Positions 51,171 to 59,586 of a stretch of DNA of 64,000 bases are shown piece by piece; the first letter of the stretch is position 1, and every line of letters begins with the position of its first letter. Source of the DNA: an uncultured Prevotellaceae bacterium (GTDB taxonomy: Bacteria > Bacteroidota > Bacteroidia > Bacteroidales > Bacteroidaceae); contig ONCZ01000014.1 of NCBI GenBank assembly GCA_900316445.1, forward strand, positions 1 through 64,000. The letters are read 5' to 3'. A program made the position numbers and the translations under genes. The notes under the pieces are model-generated. The model searched no databases and was not told the origin of the DNA. It saw nothing but the letters and a program-made list of their open reading frames with translations.

Positions 51171-51485
51171 CTCAGTTAGTCCGCAAGGGCGAGAGGGGTC
51201 GTAACATGTTGAAAAAAGGACGTTTACGAACGTTATCTTCGATGTGCTAATCTCGCAAATTAGAACTCTCTTCGAAGGTGCGCAACCGAAACGTCTGCGT
51301 TGGGTGTATTGTATCCCATTACAATATACTTCGGCGTGGGCTAACTCGAGTTGCTTATCCTAAGAGAGAGGCAATGCGAGAGCCTGCACATGGGATAAGC
51401 GAGAAGTAGTGACTCCCACGTCTTTTAATATTCACCTGAAACTATAGCTGAAACTTGGGAGTTCAATAAGCACTGAGACGTATGA
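51171..51485 (+). ncRNA. Putative structured leader RNA or small RNA
   Basis: Between the promoter and the kinase-AAA gene I find many pairings. These are: CTTCGA/TCGAAG (51237-51242, 51272-51277) enclosing CTAAT/ATTAG; the 10-bp GTGTATTGTA/TACAATATAC (51304-51313, 51320-51329); GCTTATCC/GGATAAGC (51353-51360, 51393-51400) enclosed by CGTGGG/CCCACG (51335-51340, 51415-51420); and an outer ACGTCT/AGACGT (51291-51296, 51476-51481). ACTCCC at 51412-51417 can instead pair with GGGAGT at 51457-51462, which competes with the CGTGGG/CCCACG helix. I recognise no named RNA family. The exact ends are uncertain. Confidence 0.55.
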
Positions 51486-51559
51486 AGTATTATATAGTTC
51501 AAGGAATTAATTTTGGTAGATGTAAAACTCTCCCGAGAAATCGAATACGTTTCAAATGA
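51482..51559 (+). CDS. Possible 25-codon leader ORF
   Basis: ATG at 51482 to TGA at 51557-51559 would encode MKYYIVQGINFGRCKTLPRN plus five residues. The start lies in the outer helix of the putative leader RNA. There is no clear ribosome-binding site. It may be chance. Confidence 0.2.
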   Translation: MKYYIVQGINFGRCKTLPRNRIRFK

Positions 51560-51630
51560 TGACCTATCCATTGTTATTTATGATATAGTTTTAACTATTT
51601 TAAATATTGTTTACTTTTTGACATAGCATT

Positions 51631-53340
51631 ATGATATTAAAAGATAATTCAAAAATTGGCAATTATATTGTACATTCTTTTATTAAAGATGGTCAATTTA
51701 ATGAATCATATGTTGTCATCGATTCGTCCGGTATCTCATATTTCTTAAAAATCTATGACACTAAGAGGATTCCAAATGAAATTATGAATACTGATTCCAT
51801 AATAACAGAAATTGATTACTGTGAGAAAATGAACCATCCCAATGTAATCAGTTATGTTGAGAAAGGAGTCTATTCTGAGGAAGGGAATGATTATCCGTAT
51901 TTAGTAACTAATTACATAAGCGGAAGTCTTGTTGCTGATCCACTCACCAAAGGTCGTATTTTCCCATTGGAGATGACTTTAGAGATTATTAAATATGCAT
52001 TGAAAGGCCTATCACATATTCATTCTTTAGGACTCATTCATAACGATATAACCCCAAGAAACATCATATTTAATCCTAGGGAATTTCAAAAGACGTCCAT
52101 CATTGACCTCGGCCATGTGTCAGAACCTTGCAGAGGGAGTCTTTCTTTCGAAACATCAGATTTGACAGACTTCTTCCGTGCTCCCGAAACATATGACATG
52201 GTCTTTGACTATCGTTCAGATATCTTTTCTATTGCAGCAGTAATATACGCTATGCTGTTCGGTAAAGCTCCTTGGTATTTTGAAACGGATGAGAATCACA
52301 TAGTTGATTCAACAGCGATTAAAAATGTGATGTCAAACCGACTCAGCTTTTCTGGAGGGCTCGACAAATGCCCTTCTTGGCTTCAGTCTTTATTGAAGAT
52401 TTGCTTATCACCAGATCCTGACTGTAGGATATCAACCGCTGACGAACTCTTAGATGCATTGGAGAAGGAATATTGTCCTCAAATATCTTCTGGCCGCGTA
52501 AAATCGGAACATGCAAATGTGGATGTAAAAGACAGGAAAGGTTCTTATGGGATATCCAAGAAAGAAGGTAATGGCTTTGCAGATGTAGCAGGTATGGATG
52601 ATATAAAAGCGATGCTTCAGCAAAAAGTGCTCTTTTTATTGAAGAATCCAGAGCGAGCTAAGAAATATAAATTAACGCCGCCAAACGGCATGCTTCTTTA
52701 TGGCCCTCCAGGCTGTGGCAAAACATTCTTTGCGGAGAAATTTGCTGAAGAAGCATCATTAAATTACATTTTCATAAAGGCATCTGATGTTGGAAGCACA
52801 TATATTCATGGGTCTCAAGGCAAAATCGCTCAGCTCTTCTCTGAAGCAGAGGCAAAAGCTCCGTCGGTAATATGTTTTGACGAATTCGATGCCATGGTTC
52901 CAAAGCGTTCTGGCAGCGAATCCAGTTCATTAATGAATCCTGAAGTTAATGAGTTCCTAAGTCAAATGAACAATTGTTCACAAAGGGGTATCTTTGTTAT
53001 TGGAACAACTAACCAAAAGGATCTAATTGACCCAGCAGTTTTAAGAACAGGCAGAATGGACATCCATGTTGAGGTTGGCGCTCCAGACAAAGCAACTAGG
53101 AAAAAGATGTTCGACTTATACTTAAAAGAGCGTCCTTGTGTTGGCGTTGATACTGATGTGTTAGCGGAGAAAACAGATAATTATTCCTCTAGTGATATCG
53201 CATTTATTGTTAATGATGCTGCATTAGTTGCTGCATTTAAAGATTCTCCTATCGATCAGACCATGCTTGAGGAGTCTATTAACAAAAGACCTTCATCCTT
53301 AGGTAAGAAGCAAGAAGAACGTAGAAAAATAGGATTCTAA
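51631..53340 (+). CDS. Ser/Thr protein kinase fused to an AAA+ ATPase
   Basis: Residues about 1-280 are a eukaryotic-like kinase: YFLKIYD with the ATP lysine, GLIHNDITPRNIIF with H137-N138-D139 in place of HRD, and IDLGH with D159 in place of DFG. Residues about 315-550 are a Cdc48/FtsH-type AAA domain: FADVAGMDDIK, Walker A GPPGCGKT at 358-365, Walker B VICFDEFDA with D417-E418, IGTTNQ sensor 1, and RTGRMDIHV with arginines at the usual place. The kinase may regulate the unfoldase or its target. It is the first gene of a tight operon, three bases before the next kinase gene. Confidence 0.9.
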   Translation: MILKDNSKIGNYIVHSFIKDGQFNESYVVIDSSGISYFLKIYDTKRIPNEIMNTDSIITEIDYCEKMNHPNVISYVEKGVYSEEGNDYPYLVTNYISGSLVADPLTKGRIFPLEMTLEIIKYALKGLSHIHSLGLIHNDITPRNIIFNPREFQKTSIIDLGHVSEPCRGSLSFETSDLTDFFRAPETYDMVFDYRSDIFSIAAVIYAMLFGKAPWYFETDENHIVDSTAIKNVMSNRLSFSGGLDKCPSWLQSLLKICLSPDPDCRISTADELLDALEKEYCPQISSGRVKSEHANVDVKDRKGSYGISKKEGNGFADVAGMDDIKAMLQQKVLFLLKNPERAKKYKLTPPNGMLLYGPPGCGKTFFAEKFAEEASLNYIFIKASDVGSTYIHGSQGKIAQLFSEAEAKAPSVICFDEFDAMVPKRSGSESSSLMNPEVNEFLSQMNNCSQRGIFVIGTTNQKDLIDPAVLRTGRMDIHVEVGAPDKATRKKMFDLYLKERPCVGVDTDVLAEKTDNYSSSDIAFIVNDAALVAAFKDSPIDQTMLEESINKRPSSLGKKQEERRKIGF

Positions 53341-53343
53341 GTT

Positions 53344-54633
53344 ATGGCTATGGAATTACAAGAAGGAACAGAGATAAAGCTGTTAAATGGAAAAACCTGC
53401 ACGATTGATAAAGAATTAGGCAGAGGAGGTCAAGGTATCGTATACCTTGTGGACTATTGTGGTGGAGACTATGCTCTCAAATGGTACATAAAAGATTATT
53501 CTTCTGATTTCTATAACAACTTGAAAAAGAATGCGGATGCAGGCCCTCCTAGCAAAGCTTTTCTTTGGCCTTTGGCGATAACAGAAAGGCAGTTTGGAAG
53601 CTTTGGCTATGTAATGCGACTAAGGCCACGCGGATTTCGAGAGTTTGGGGATTTTATGTTAGCAAAGACTCAATTCTCATCCATGACTGCAAACATCAAT
53701 GCCGCCATAAATATATGTGACGCCTTCCAAAAACTACATATCCGTGGTTTAAGCTATCAAGATATGAATGACGGAAATTTCTTTATCAATCCGAAAAATG
53801 GGGATGTTCTAATTTGTGACAATGATAATGTCGCACCAGACAGAACCAATCTTGGAATAATAGGGAAGGCAGGATATTTGGCTCCTGAGATTGTTGACAA
53901 AAAAACAATGCCTAACCGTTATTCTGACTATTTTTCAATGGCCGTCATCCTCTTTATCCTTTTCTATTTCAATCGACCTTTTGAAGGAAAGAAGTTTGCT
54001 AACTGCGGATGTATGACTGAAGAATTGGAAAAAGATTTGTTTGGCCATAAAGCAGTTTTTATTATGGATCCTCAAGATTGCTCCAATAGACCAGTTCCCG
54101 GTCTGCACACAAATGTTATCAGAAGATGGGGATTATTCCCCAAGTTCATGGAGAATCTTTTCGTTCAGGCATTCTGTAAGCAGTCAATTCTTTTCCCTGA
54201 GAAAAGAGTGATTGATCGTGAGTGGATGACATGTATGATTCAGTTGCGTTCAACGTTAGGGAAATGTCCACACTGTGGAGAGGAAACTTTTATAGAACCA
54301 GATATATCAAATCAAACATGTATTGACTGCGAACATTCTATTGTTAAACCGATGGTCTTGAAAATAGACAAGTATCGCGTTCCTCTTTTTGAGGGTCAAA
54401 AAATCTATAATGTACAATTGCCAATTGATGGCGATCTAAACGCTGTGGTTGGAGAAGTTGTTACTAATGCTATTACAGGAAAACTTGGTATAAAGAATTA
54501 TTCTTCTTTTACATGGCAGGCATTAGACCCAGTGGGAAGTGCTCATAATGTTACTCCAGAATCTGGAATGCCAATAAAAAATGAAATGAAGATAAAGTTT
54601 AAGATGGGTATAAATGGATTAATAACAAGATAA
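53344..54633 (+). CDS. Divergent protein kinase with a C-terminal zinc ribbon
   Basis: A 429-residue protein. The N-lobe has ELGRGGQGIVYLVDY and DYALKWY (Gly-rich loop and ATP lysine). The catalytic loop is SYQDMNDGNFF, with D140 and N145 but no HRD, and the metal site is CDNDN around D159. LGIIGKAGYLAPEI is the activation-segment end. Near residues 310-332 a zinc ribbon is seen: CPHCGEE, then CIDCE. The tail is beta-rich and unknown. This layout matches kinases found beside TerY-like VWA and PP2C genes. It may be active, since the main acidic residues are kept. Confidence 0.87.
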   Translation: MAMELQEGTEIKLLNGKTCTIDKELGRGGQGIVYLVDYCGGDYALKWYIKDYSSDFYNNLKKNADAGPPSKAFLWPLAITERQFGSFGYVMRLRPRGFREFGDFMLAKTQFSSMTANINAAINICDAFQKLHIRGLSYQDMNDGNFFINPKNGDVLICDNDNVAPDRTNLGIIGKAGYLAPEIVDKKTMPNRYSDYFSMAVILFILFYFNRPFEGKKFANCGCMTEELEKDLFGHKAVFIMDPQDCSNRPVPGLHTNVIRRWGLFPKFMENLFVQAFCKQSILFPEKRVIDREWMTCMIQLRSTLGKCPHCGEETFIEPDISNQTCIDCEHSIVKPMVLKIDKYRVPLFEGQKIYNVQLPIDGDLNAVVGEVVTNAITGKLGIKNYSSFTWQALDPVGSAHNVTPESGMPIKNEMKIKFKMGINGLITR

Positions 54634-54635
54634 TT

Positions 54636-55409
54636 ATGGGAAAATTAAATGCACCTGTTGACAAACTCCCAAGAAGGACTCTTACAGTTTTCTTCTTGAT
54701 TGACACATCTGGAAGTATGGCTGGAGGTAAGATTTCAAGCCTAAATGTTGCTATTCGCGATACCCTCCCGATGCTATCACAACTTTCATCAGAAAACACT
54801 GATACAGAAATTAAAGTTGCAGCACTTCAATTTGCGAGCGGTTGTGATTGGATGTATCCGCGCCCTCTTCCCGTCGAGGATTTTGAATGGAACGACCTTG
54901 AGGCAAATGGTCTTACTAGTCTGGGAGCAGCTTATCAAGAACTTCTGAAAAAGTTGTCACAAACATCAGGCTTTATGCAAGAAGCAAATGCATCTTGTGC
55001 TCCTGTCATGATTTTATTCTCTGATGGTGTCCCAACTGATGATGCCAAACACGGACTCGAACATCTAAAAGAAAACAATTGGTATAAAGCTGCAATTAAG
55101 ATAGCTGTTGCTATAGGTGACGATGCTAATAAAGACATTCTTAAAGAATTCGTTAACAACCATAGTGAAGCAGTTTTGACAGTTCATAATGTCAATGACC
55201 TGAAAAAGATGATATATCTTGTGTCAGTAACAGCCTCTCAGGTTGCTTCGAAAGGAGTTTCTGTAGGAACAGATGCTCCAGAATCAAGGCAAGACGAGGT
55301 AATGCAAGATATAAAACAAGCTATTAAAAAAGACTCTTCATTAAAAAAAGTTGATGTAGGCACTGATGCAGATGACAATAAAGGATCTGATGATTGGACA
55401 AATTGGTAA
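54636..55409 (+). CDS. TerY-like VWA-domain protein
   Basis: A 257-residue von Willebrand A domain protein. The metal-ion site is FFLIDTSGSM at residues 19-28 (D23, S25, S27), with the further LTSLGAAY threonine and MILFSDGVPTDD aspartate. This is the TerY type, known from tellurite/stress and conflict gene clusters as part of the TerY-P triad with a kinase and PP2C. The C-terminal 60 residues are charged and low in complexity. It lies two bases after the second kinase and two bases before the PP2C gene. Confidence 0.9.
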   Translation: MGKLNAPVDKLPRRTLTVFFLIDTSGSMAGGKISSLNVAIRDTLPMLSQLSSENTDTEIKVAALQFASGCDWMYPRPLPVEDFEWNDLEANGLTSLGAAYQELLKKLSQTSGFMQEANASCAPVMILFSDGVPTDDAKHGLEHLKENNWYKAAIKIAVAIGDDANKDILKEFVNNHSEAVLTVHNVNDLKKMIYLVSVTASQVASKGVSVGTDAPESRQDEVMQDIKQAIKKDSSLKKVDVGTDADDNKGSDDWTNW

Positions 55410-55411
55410 TT

Positions 55412-56764
55412 ATGCGTGATTCCCAAATATTTCATAAGTCGATAAAAGGCGCAAGCCATATCTTGTCTGGGAAACCTTGTCAGGATTATTCCGATGTGTT
55501 CCAAAATGAGGAGATGAAGATCCTAGTTGTTTGTGATGGGCATGGCGGAAGCACATATATCCGAAGTGACGTTGGGGCGAAAATAGCAACAGAAATAACT
55601 ATTCAACTGCTCTCGGACTTTGTCAGATGTATACCATCATCAACTTTTACAGGCTTATCGTTCTCTATAACTGCACAGCCTAAAAAGAATCCATTTATTG
55701 ATGCAGATGGAAATAAGCTTCGATTTGACGAACTGAGTGAAGATCAAAAGGCTCTTGCGCTACAAGCTCAGGCTTTTTTAGAATCCGAAAATAAGTGCCC
55801 CCAACAACAATCTATTATTATGGACCTTATATCTCAGATTTACAAAGCGTGGATTTCAAAGATTGAAGAAGACGTCCATACTCATCCATTTACCAAGGAG
55901 GAACAGAAAACTATTAACGGGCAAGGTATCGAAAAAGCTTATGGCTGTACTTTATTAGCATTTCTTCAGACTAAGGATTATTGGCTATCATTTCATATAG
56001 GAGATGGCAGGATTATGTGCTGTGACCAGTCTTTGAATTGGAGTAATCCTGTTCCATATGACTGCGCTTGCTTCCTGAACTATACGACTTCGCTATGCGA
56101 CAGCAATCCTCTAATAGAATTCCGTTATGCTTTTAATGGGTATGATGCCGCGCCTTTGGCTGTAATGCTTTGTTCTGACGGGTTGGATGGGTCGCTTAGA
56201 ACGGATGATAATCTTCAAGATTTCTATGAACAAATCATTGGCCTGTGTGTTGATGGGGATGATGTGGAAAAAGAACTTGAAAGTTACCTTCCTTCATTAA
56301 GCCAATCAGGCAGCAAAGATGACATATCTATAGCAGGCATAGTGTCATTTAACAATTCTGATGATGCAGACATAAGGAAAAGAATGAAGTTAAAAAAGCG
56401 CAATAGAAGCATCAAAAATGACTATCGAGCAAGAAAAACAGAAATTGATGCTATTTGTTCAAAAATTGAGGTATTAGAAATGAAATACGAACGGATGAAA
56501 GATAACCGTTTCAATAAGCAGATAGAATTGGACGATATGCGTCAGCGCCTTAGAAATAGAGAGAAAGAGGTTTCCGAAATGGATATGTCGGTAAACTCTC
56601 TCAGAAAAGAAATAGAAGACTTAAAGTCTGAAATGAAAAGAAAGAAAACGGAATTTGAGAATTGGAAATTTACTGTCAAGAATGAAATGGCAGAACTGGA
56701 ATCAGAACAAAATGAGACAGTTTCAACTAATAACAACGAAGAAAATTTTTATACAAACTGGTAA
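55412..56764 (+). CDS. PP2C-family protein phosphatase with C-terminal coiled coil
   Basis: A 450-residue protein. PP2C motifs are GKPCQDYSD, VVCDGHGGSTYIRSDVGA with metal ligand D42, HIGDGRIMCCD and MLCSDGLDGSL. It would reverse phosphorylation by the two kinases upstream. A long charged coiled coil fills about residues 320-440. I chose ATG 55412 (MRDSQIF); an ATG at 55394 would overlap the VWA gene and add six residues. It is followed 21 bp later by the Hsp70 gene. Confidence 0.9.
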   Translation: MRDSQIFHKSIKGASHILSGKPCQDYSDVFQNEEMKILVVCDGHGGSTYIRSDVGAKIATEITIQLLSDFVRCIPSSTFTGLSFSITAQPKKNPFIDADGNKLRFDELSEDQKALALQAQAFLESENKCPQQQSIIMDLISQIYKAWISKIEEDVHTHPFTKEEQKTINGQGIEKAYGCTLLAFLQTKDYWLSFHIGDGRIMCCDQSLNWSNPVPYDCACFLNYTTSLCDSNPLIEFRYAFNGYDAAPLAVMLCSDGLDGSLRTDDNLQDFYEQIIGLCVDGDDVEKELESYLPSLSQSGSKDDISIAGIVSFNNSDDADIRKRMKLKKRNRSIKNDYRARKTEIDAICSKIEVLEMKYERMKDNRFNKQIELDDMRQRLRNREKEVSEMDMSVNSLRKEIEDLKSEMKRKKTEFENWKFTVKNEMAELESEQNETVSTNNNEENFYTNW

Positions 56765-56785
56765 TAAAATTAAAATATTAATAAT

Positions 56786-59008
56786 ATGGGAAAAGCAATT
56801 GGTATAGACCTTGGCACAACCAATTCTGTTGTAGCCTTTAAAGATGTAACAGTAAGAACCATTCAGACAGGAGCAAATCAAGAAGATTTGTGTAGGTCTT
56901 GTGTTGCAATTGACAGAAGTGGTAACTTTATTGTCGGTAACTCAGTTTATAATTCTTGGAAGCGTCATGCACCTAATATTGTCGTTTCTGCTAAACGATT
57001 AATGGGTGCATCCATCAATGATGCAAATGTCCAAAAGATGAAATCTGATGAGCTTTCATACCCTTTCGGTATTGATAAATTGTCTGGTGGCACAGAAGAT
57101 TCCGTAGCCATCATATTATGCGGAAAAGAATATACTCCAGAGCAAATAAGCGCAGAAATCCTTCGATCATTAAAAAATGATGCAAGTAATAAGCTTGGAG
57201 ATGTAGAATATGCCGTTATTACTGTACCTGCATATTTCAATGAGAAGCAAAAAACGGCAACAAAGAGGGCCGCCAAACTTGCGGGATTGAAGGTACTTCA
57301 ACTTTTAGCAGAGCCTACTGCTGCAGCATTGTCATACGGATTTGACAACCTAAAACCAGATGAAGACAAAACGCTTTTAATTTATGATTTCGGAGGAGGT
57401 ACTTTTGACCTTTCTATTTTGACTGCTGTTGGTGGCCAGTTCGTAGAAACAGGTGCAGGTGGAGACCGCTGGTTGGGTGGCGACGATATTGACGCAATTT
57501 TATCAGATTACGTAAAAGAGCAAATAGAAAATAATAACAATTTAAATCTTCAGGATCTTCTTGATGACAAATCGGAAAAGGAAGTAAAAGAGTTTACCGC
57601 AGGGCTTAAGGCCGACGTTGAAAATGCCAAGAAGACGCTCAGTCAAAGTACATCCGCGACAATCTTTGTATCAAATTATCTTGAAGATGAAGATGGTGAT
57701 CCTATAGACGATATAATTGTTACAAGAGACACGTTTGAAGGTCTAATTAGACCATTAATTCAAAGGACTATCGATCTAATTGAGGAACTGCTCGCAAAAA
57801 CAAGTATTTCAGTCAATGACCTGTCTAACATCCTTTTAGTAGGAGGCTCTTCTTGTATTCCTCTTGTTAAAAGAATGTTGGTAGAAAAATTTGGTGAGGA
57901 GAAAGTGTTATCTTCAGAAAAGCCCATGCTTGCAATAGCGCAGGGCGCTGCTATTTTAGCAGCTTCTATGGACGTTACAAAATGGAAAGATGATGAGGAT
58001 GGAGATTTTGACGAGAACGAAGTCCCATCAGATGGGCCAATCGTTTATACAGCAAAACATAATTACTATATTCAATTGCAAAAAAATGGAAAGAAAGAAC
58101 TAGAAAAGATTATAGCTGACCAGACTCCGTTACCATATCCAACCAATAGACAGTTCAATACAACAGTCAATGATCAAAAAATAGTTGAAGTAAGACTCTT
58201 TAGTGATGCAGAAGACGGTACTTTTGAAAAACTGACATCAGGTTTCTTTACAATCAGTGAAAGTCTACCAGCTAGTAGTAGGTTGAATTTTACATTTAAT
58301 CTTGATAAAGACGAGACATTTAAGGTTAAAGTTAAAGTTGTTAGTACTGGTAAAACATCGCAAGTTGTATTAGGACGTGGGAACAAGGACTCTAGTTGCT
58401 TAAGTGAGATTTCTAGTTCGATAGAGGATGTTATGTCTGATGATAATATTTCTGACAACAAAAAGTCAACTTTTATCTCCAAAATTCAAAGCATAATTGA
58501 CATAATAGAAAAAAGCAGGTTAAAGTCTGACGACAACAAATGGCTGGAATTAGAGCAGCAGGTAAAAACTGCCAAACAATTTGCTACAGAACCAGAAGAA
58601 CAAGAGAACCATCTGGGTGAAATCCTGGCAACGGTTCTTGTTAATAATTTCAGACAGTACATAGATCCTTCAGATTATTCTGATATGAAGGACAAACTCA
58701 ATCAGTTACGTTCGTCAACGGATAAATTCAAGAAAGAGTCGTTGAACCAAGAACTTGAAGACATAGCCAATCAATATGGAATACTTCTGAATGTATTCTT
58801 GTATAAGATTATTGCTGACAATGCCAAGACTCCTCAAGATGCAGCAAGAGCCAATTGCGCATTTGATGAAATGATGCAGGCATTAAGGACTGGCGACATC
58901 TCAGCTGTAAGAAGAATACAGAGTGAAAATGAAGATTTACTTAATTCAGGTGGTACATTACCTGGCCCCATATGGTCAACTTCGTTGGCAAATAATTCAA
59001 ACTCTTAG
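56786..59008 (+). CDS. Divergent Hsp70 (DnaK-like) chaperone
   Basis: A 740-residue Hsp70. The nucleotide-binding domain (about 1-390) has GIDLGTTNSVV at 6-16, VITVPAYFN, AEPTAAALSYG and YDFGGGTFDLSIL around D201, and GGDRWLGGDD. The substrate domain (about 420-560) is recognisable only by position and by TPLPYPTNRQF; it is unlike housekeeping DnaK. A helical region of about 180 residues ends the protein without the EEVD-like acidic tail. It is not the cell's general DnaK: composition, neighbours and divergence mark it as a dedicated system component, probably paired with the J-like and GrpE-like proteins encoded at 63540 and 63812. Confidence 0.92.
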   Translation: MGKAIGIDLGTTNSVVAFKDVTVRTIQTGANQEDLCRSCVAIDRSGNFIVGNSVYNSWKRHAPNIVVSAKRLMGASINDANVQKMKSDELSYPFGIDKLSGGTEDSVAIILCGKEYTPEQISAEILRSLKNDASNKLGDVEYAVITVPAYFNEKQKTATKRAAKLAGLKVLQLLAEPTAAALSYGFDNLKPDEDKTLLIYDFGGGTFDLSILTAVGGQFVETGAGGDRWLGGDDIDAILSDYVKEQIENNNNLNLQDLLDDKSEKEVKEFTAGLKADVENAKKTLSQSTSATIFVSNYLEDEDGDPIDDIIVTRDTFEGLIRPLIQRTIDLIEELLAKTSISVNDLSNILLVGGSSCIPLVKRMLVEKFGEEKVLSSEKPMLAIAQGAAILAASMDVTKWKDDEDGDFDENEVPSDGPIVYTAKHNYYIQLQKNGKKELEKIIADQTPLPYPTNRQFNTTVNDQKIVEVRLFSDAEDGTFEKLTSGFFTISESLPASSRLNFTFNLDKDETFKVKVKVVSTGKTSQVVLGRGNKDSSCLSEISSSIEDVMSDDNISDNKKSTFISKIQSIIDIIEKSRLKSDDNKWLELEQQVKTAKQFATEPEEQENHLGEILATVLVNNFRQYIDPSDYSDMKDKLNQLRSSTDKFKKESLNQELEDIANQYGILLNVFLYKIIADNAKTPQDAARANCAFDEMMQALRTGDISAVRRIQSENEDLLNSGGTLPGPIWSTSLANNSNS

Positions 59009-59029
59009 TCGGTCTTAATAATTGTTGAT

Positions 59030-59578
59030 ATGTGTAAATGTCCAGTATGTGGTAAGTCTGGTATTCCAGACTATCTCCATGAAACCGTTATTTGCCCAAA
59101 TTGCAATAGCGATTTAGGAGTATATAAAACTCTTCATGCTATAGCTGATAGCAATAACAATTCTGGAGATAAAGATAGAAAAAACAAAGTGATCTCAATA
59201 GTACTGCTCGTTTTGGCGGTACTATTGATAGGTGCTTTAGCTTGTGTCTATAGCAATAGAGAGATTAATGCTTCTAAAAAACAATTAGTGAATGCAAATA
59301 CTGTCATTTCTGAATTAAGAGACTCAATTAGCGTATTGTCGGCTCAACTACAATCGCATCAAACAACTACATTGCAATCCGGTTCTCAGTATATTGAATA
59401 TACTGTTATTCCCAATGATTCTCCTTGGAGGATTGTTCGTAAGTTTTATGGAAATCGTAAGGATTGGGACGACATATCCCAAAAAATAGCAGAAGCTAAT
59501 GAACTATGGGATAATAATACTGCAACATGGAAACAAATACATCCAGGACAGATTATTAAAATTTACAACATCAAGTAA
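59030..59578 (+). CDS. Zinc-ribbon, membrane-anchored LysM-like protein
   Basis: A 182-residue protein in three parts. An N-terminal zinc ribbon has CPVCGKSG then CPNCNSDL (C4, C7, C22, C25). One transmembrane helix lies near residues 54-73 (VISIVLLVLAVLLIGALAC). After a short coiled coil (about 75-105), the C-terminal 60 residues resemble LysM: YTVIPNDSPWRIVRKFYGN, then IHPGQIIKIYNI. The predicted layout puts the ribbon in the cytoplasm and LysM outside the membrane. It would link the cytosolic kinase/chaperone set to the envelope. The LysM call is by pattern only. Confidence 0.75.
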   Translation: MCKCPVCGKSGIPDYLHETVICPNCNSDLGVYKTLHAIADSNNNSGDKDRKNKVISIVLLVLAVLLIGALACVYSNREINASKKQLVNANTVISELRDSISVLSAQLQSHQTTTLQSGSQYIEYTVIPNDSPWRIVRKFYGNRKDWDDISQKIAEANELWDNNTATWKQIHPGQIIKIYNIK

Positions 59579-59586
59579 AGGCAAAT

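Noticed and set aside
51171-51485. Structured leader considered as tmRNA, RNase P RNA or an rRNA fragment
   Set aside because: I find no tRNA-like ends, tag reading frame or conserved core of these RNAs. Position and promoter fit a leader or a separate small RNA.
56786-59008. Hsp70 considered as the housekeeping dnaK
   Set aside because: The substrate-binding half is strongly divergent. The neighbours are kinases, VWA and PP2C genes, and the codon use is AT-rich, unlike the host genes in this window.
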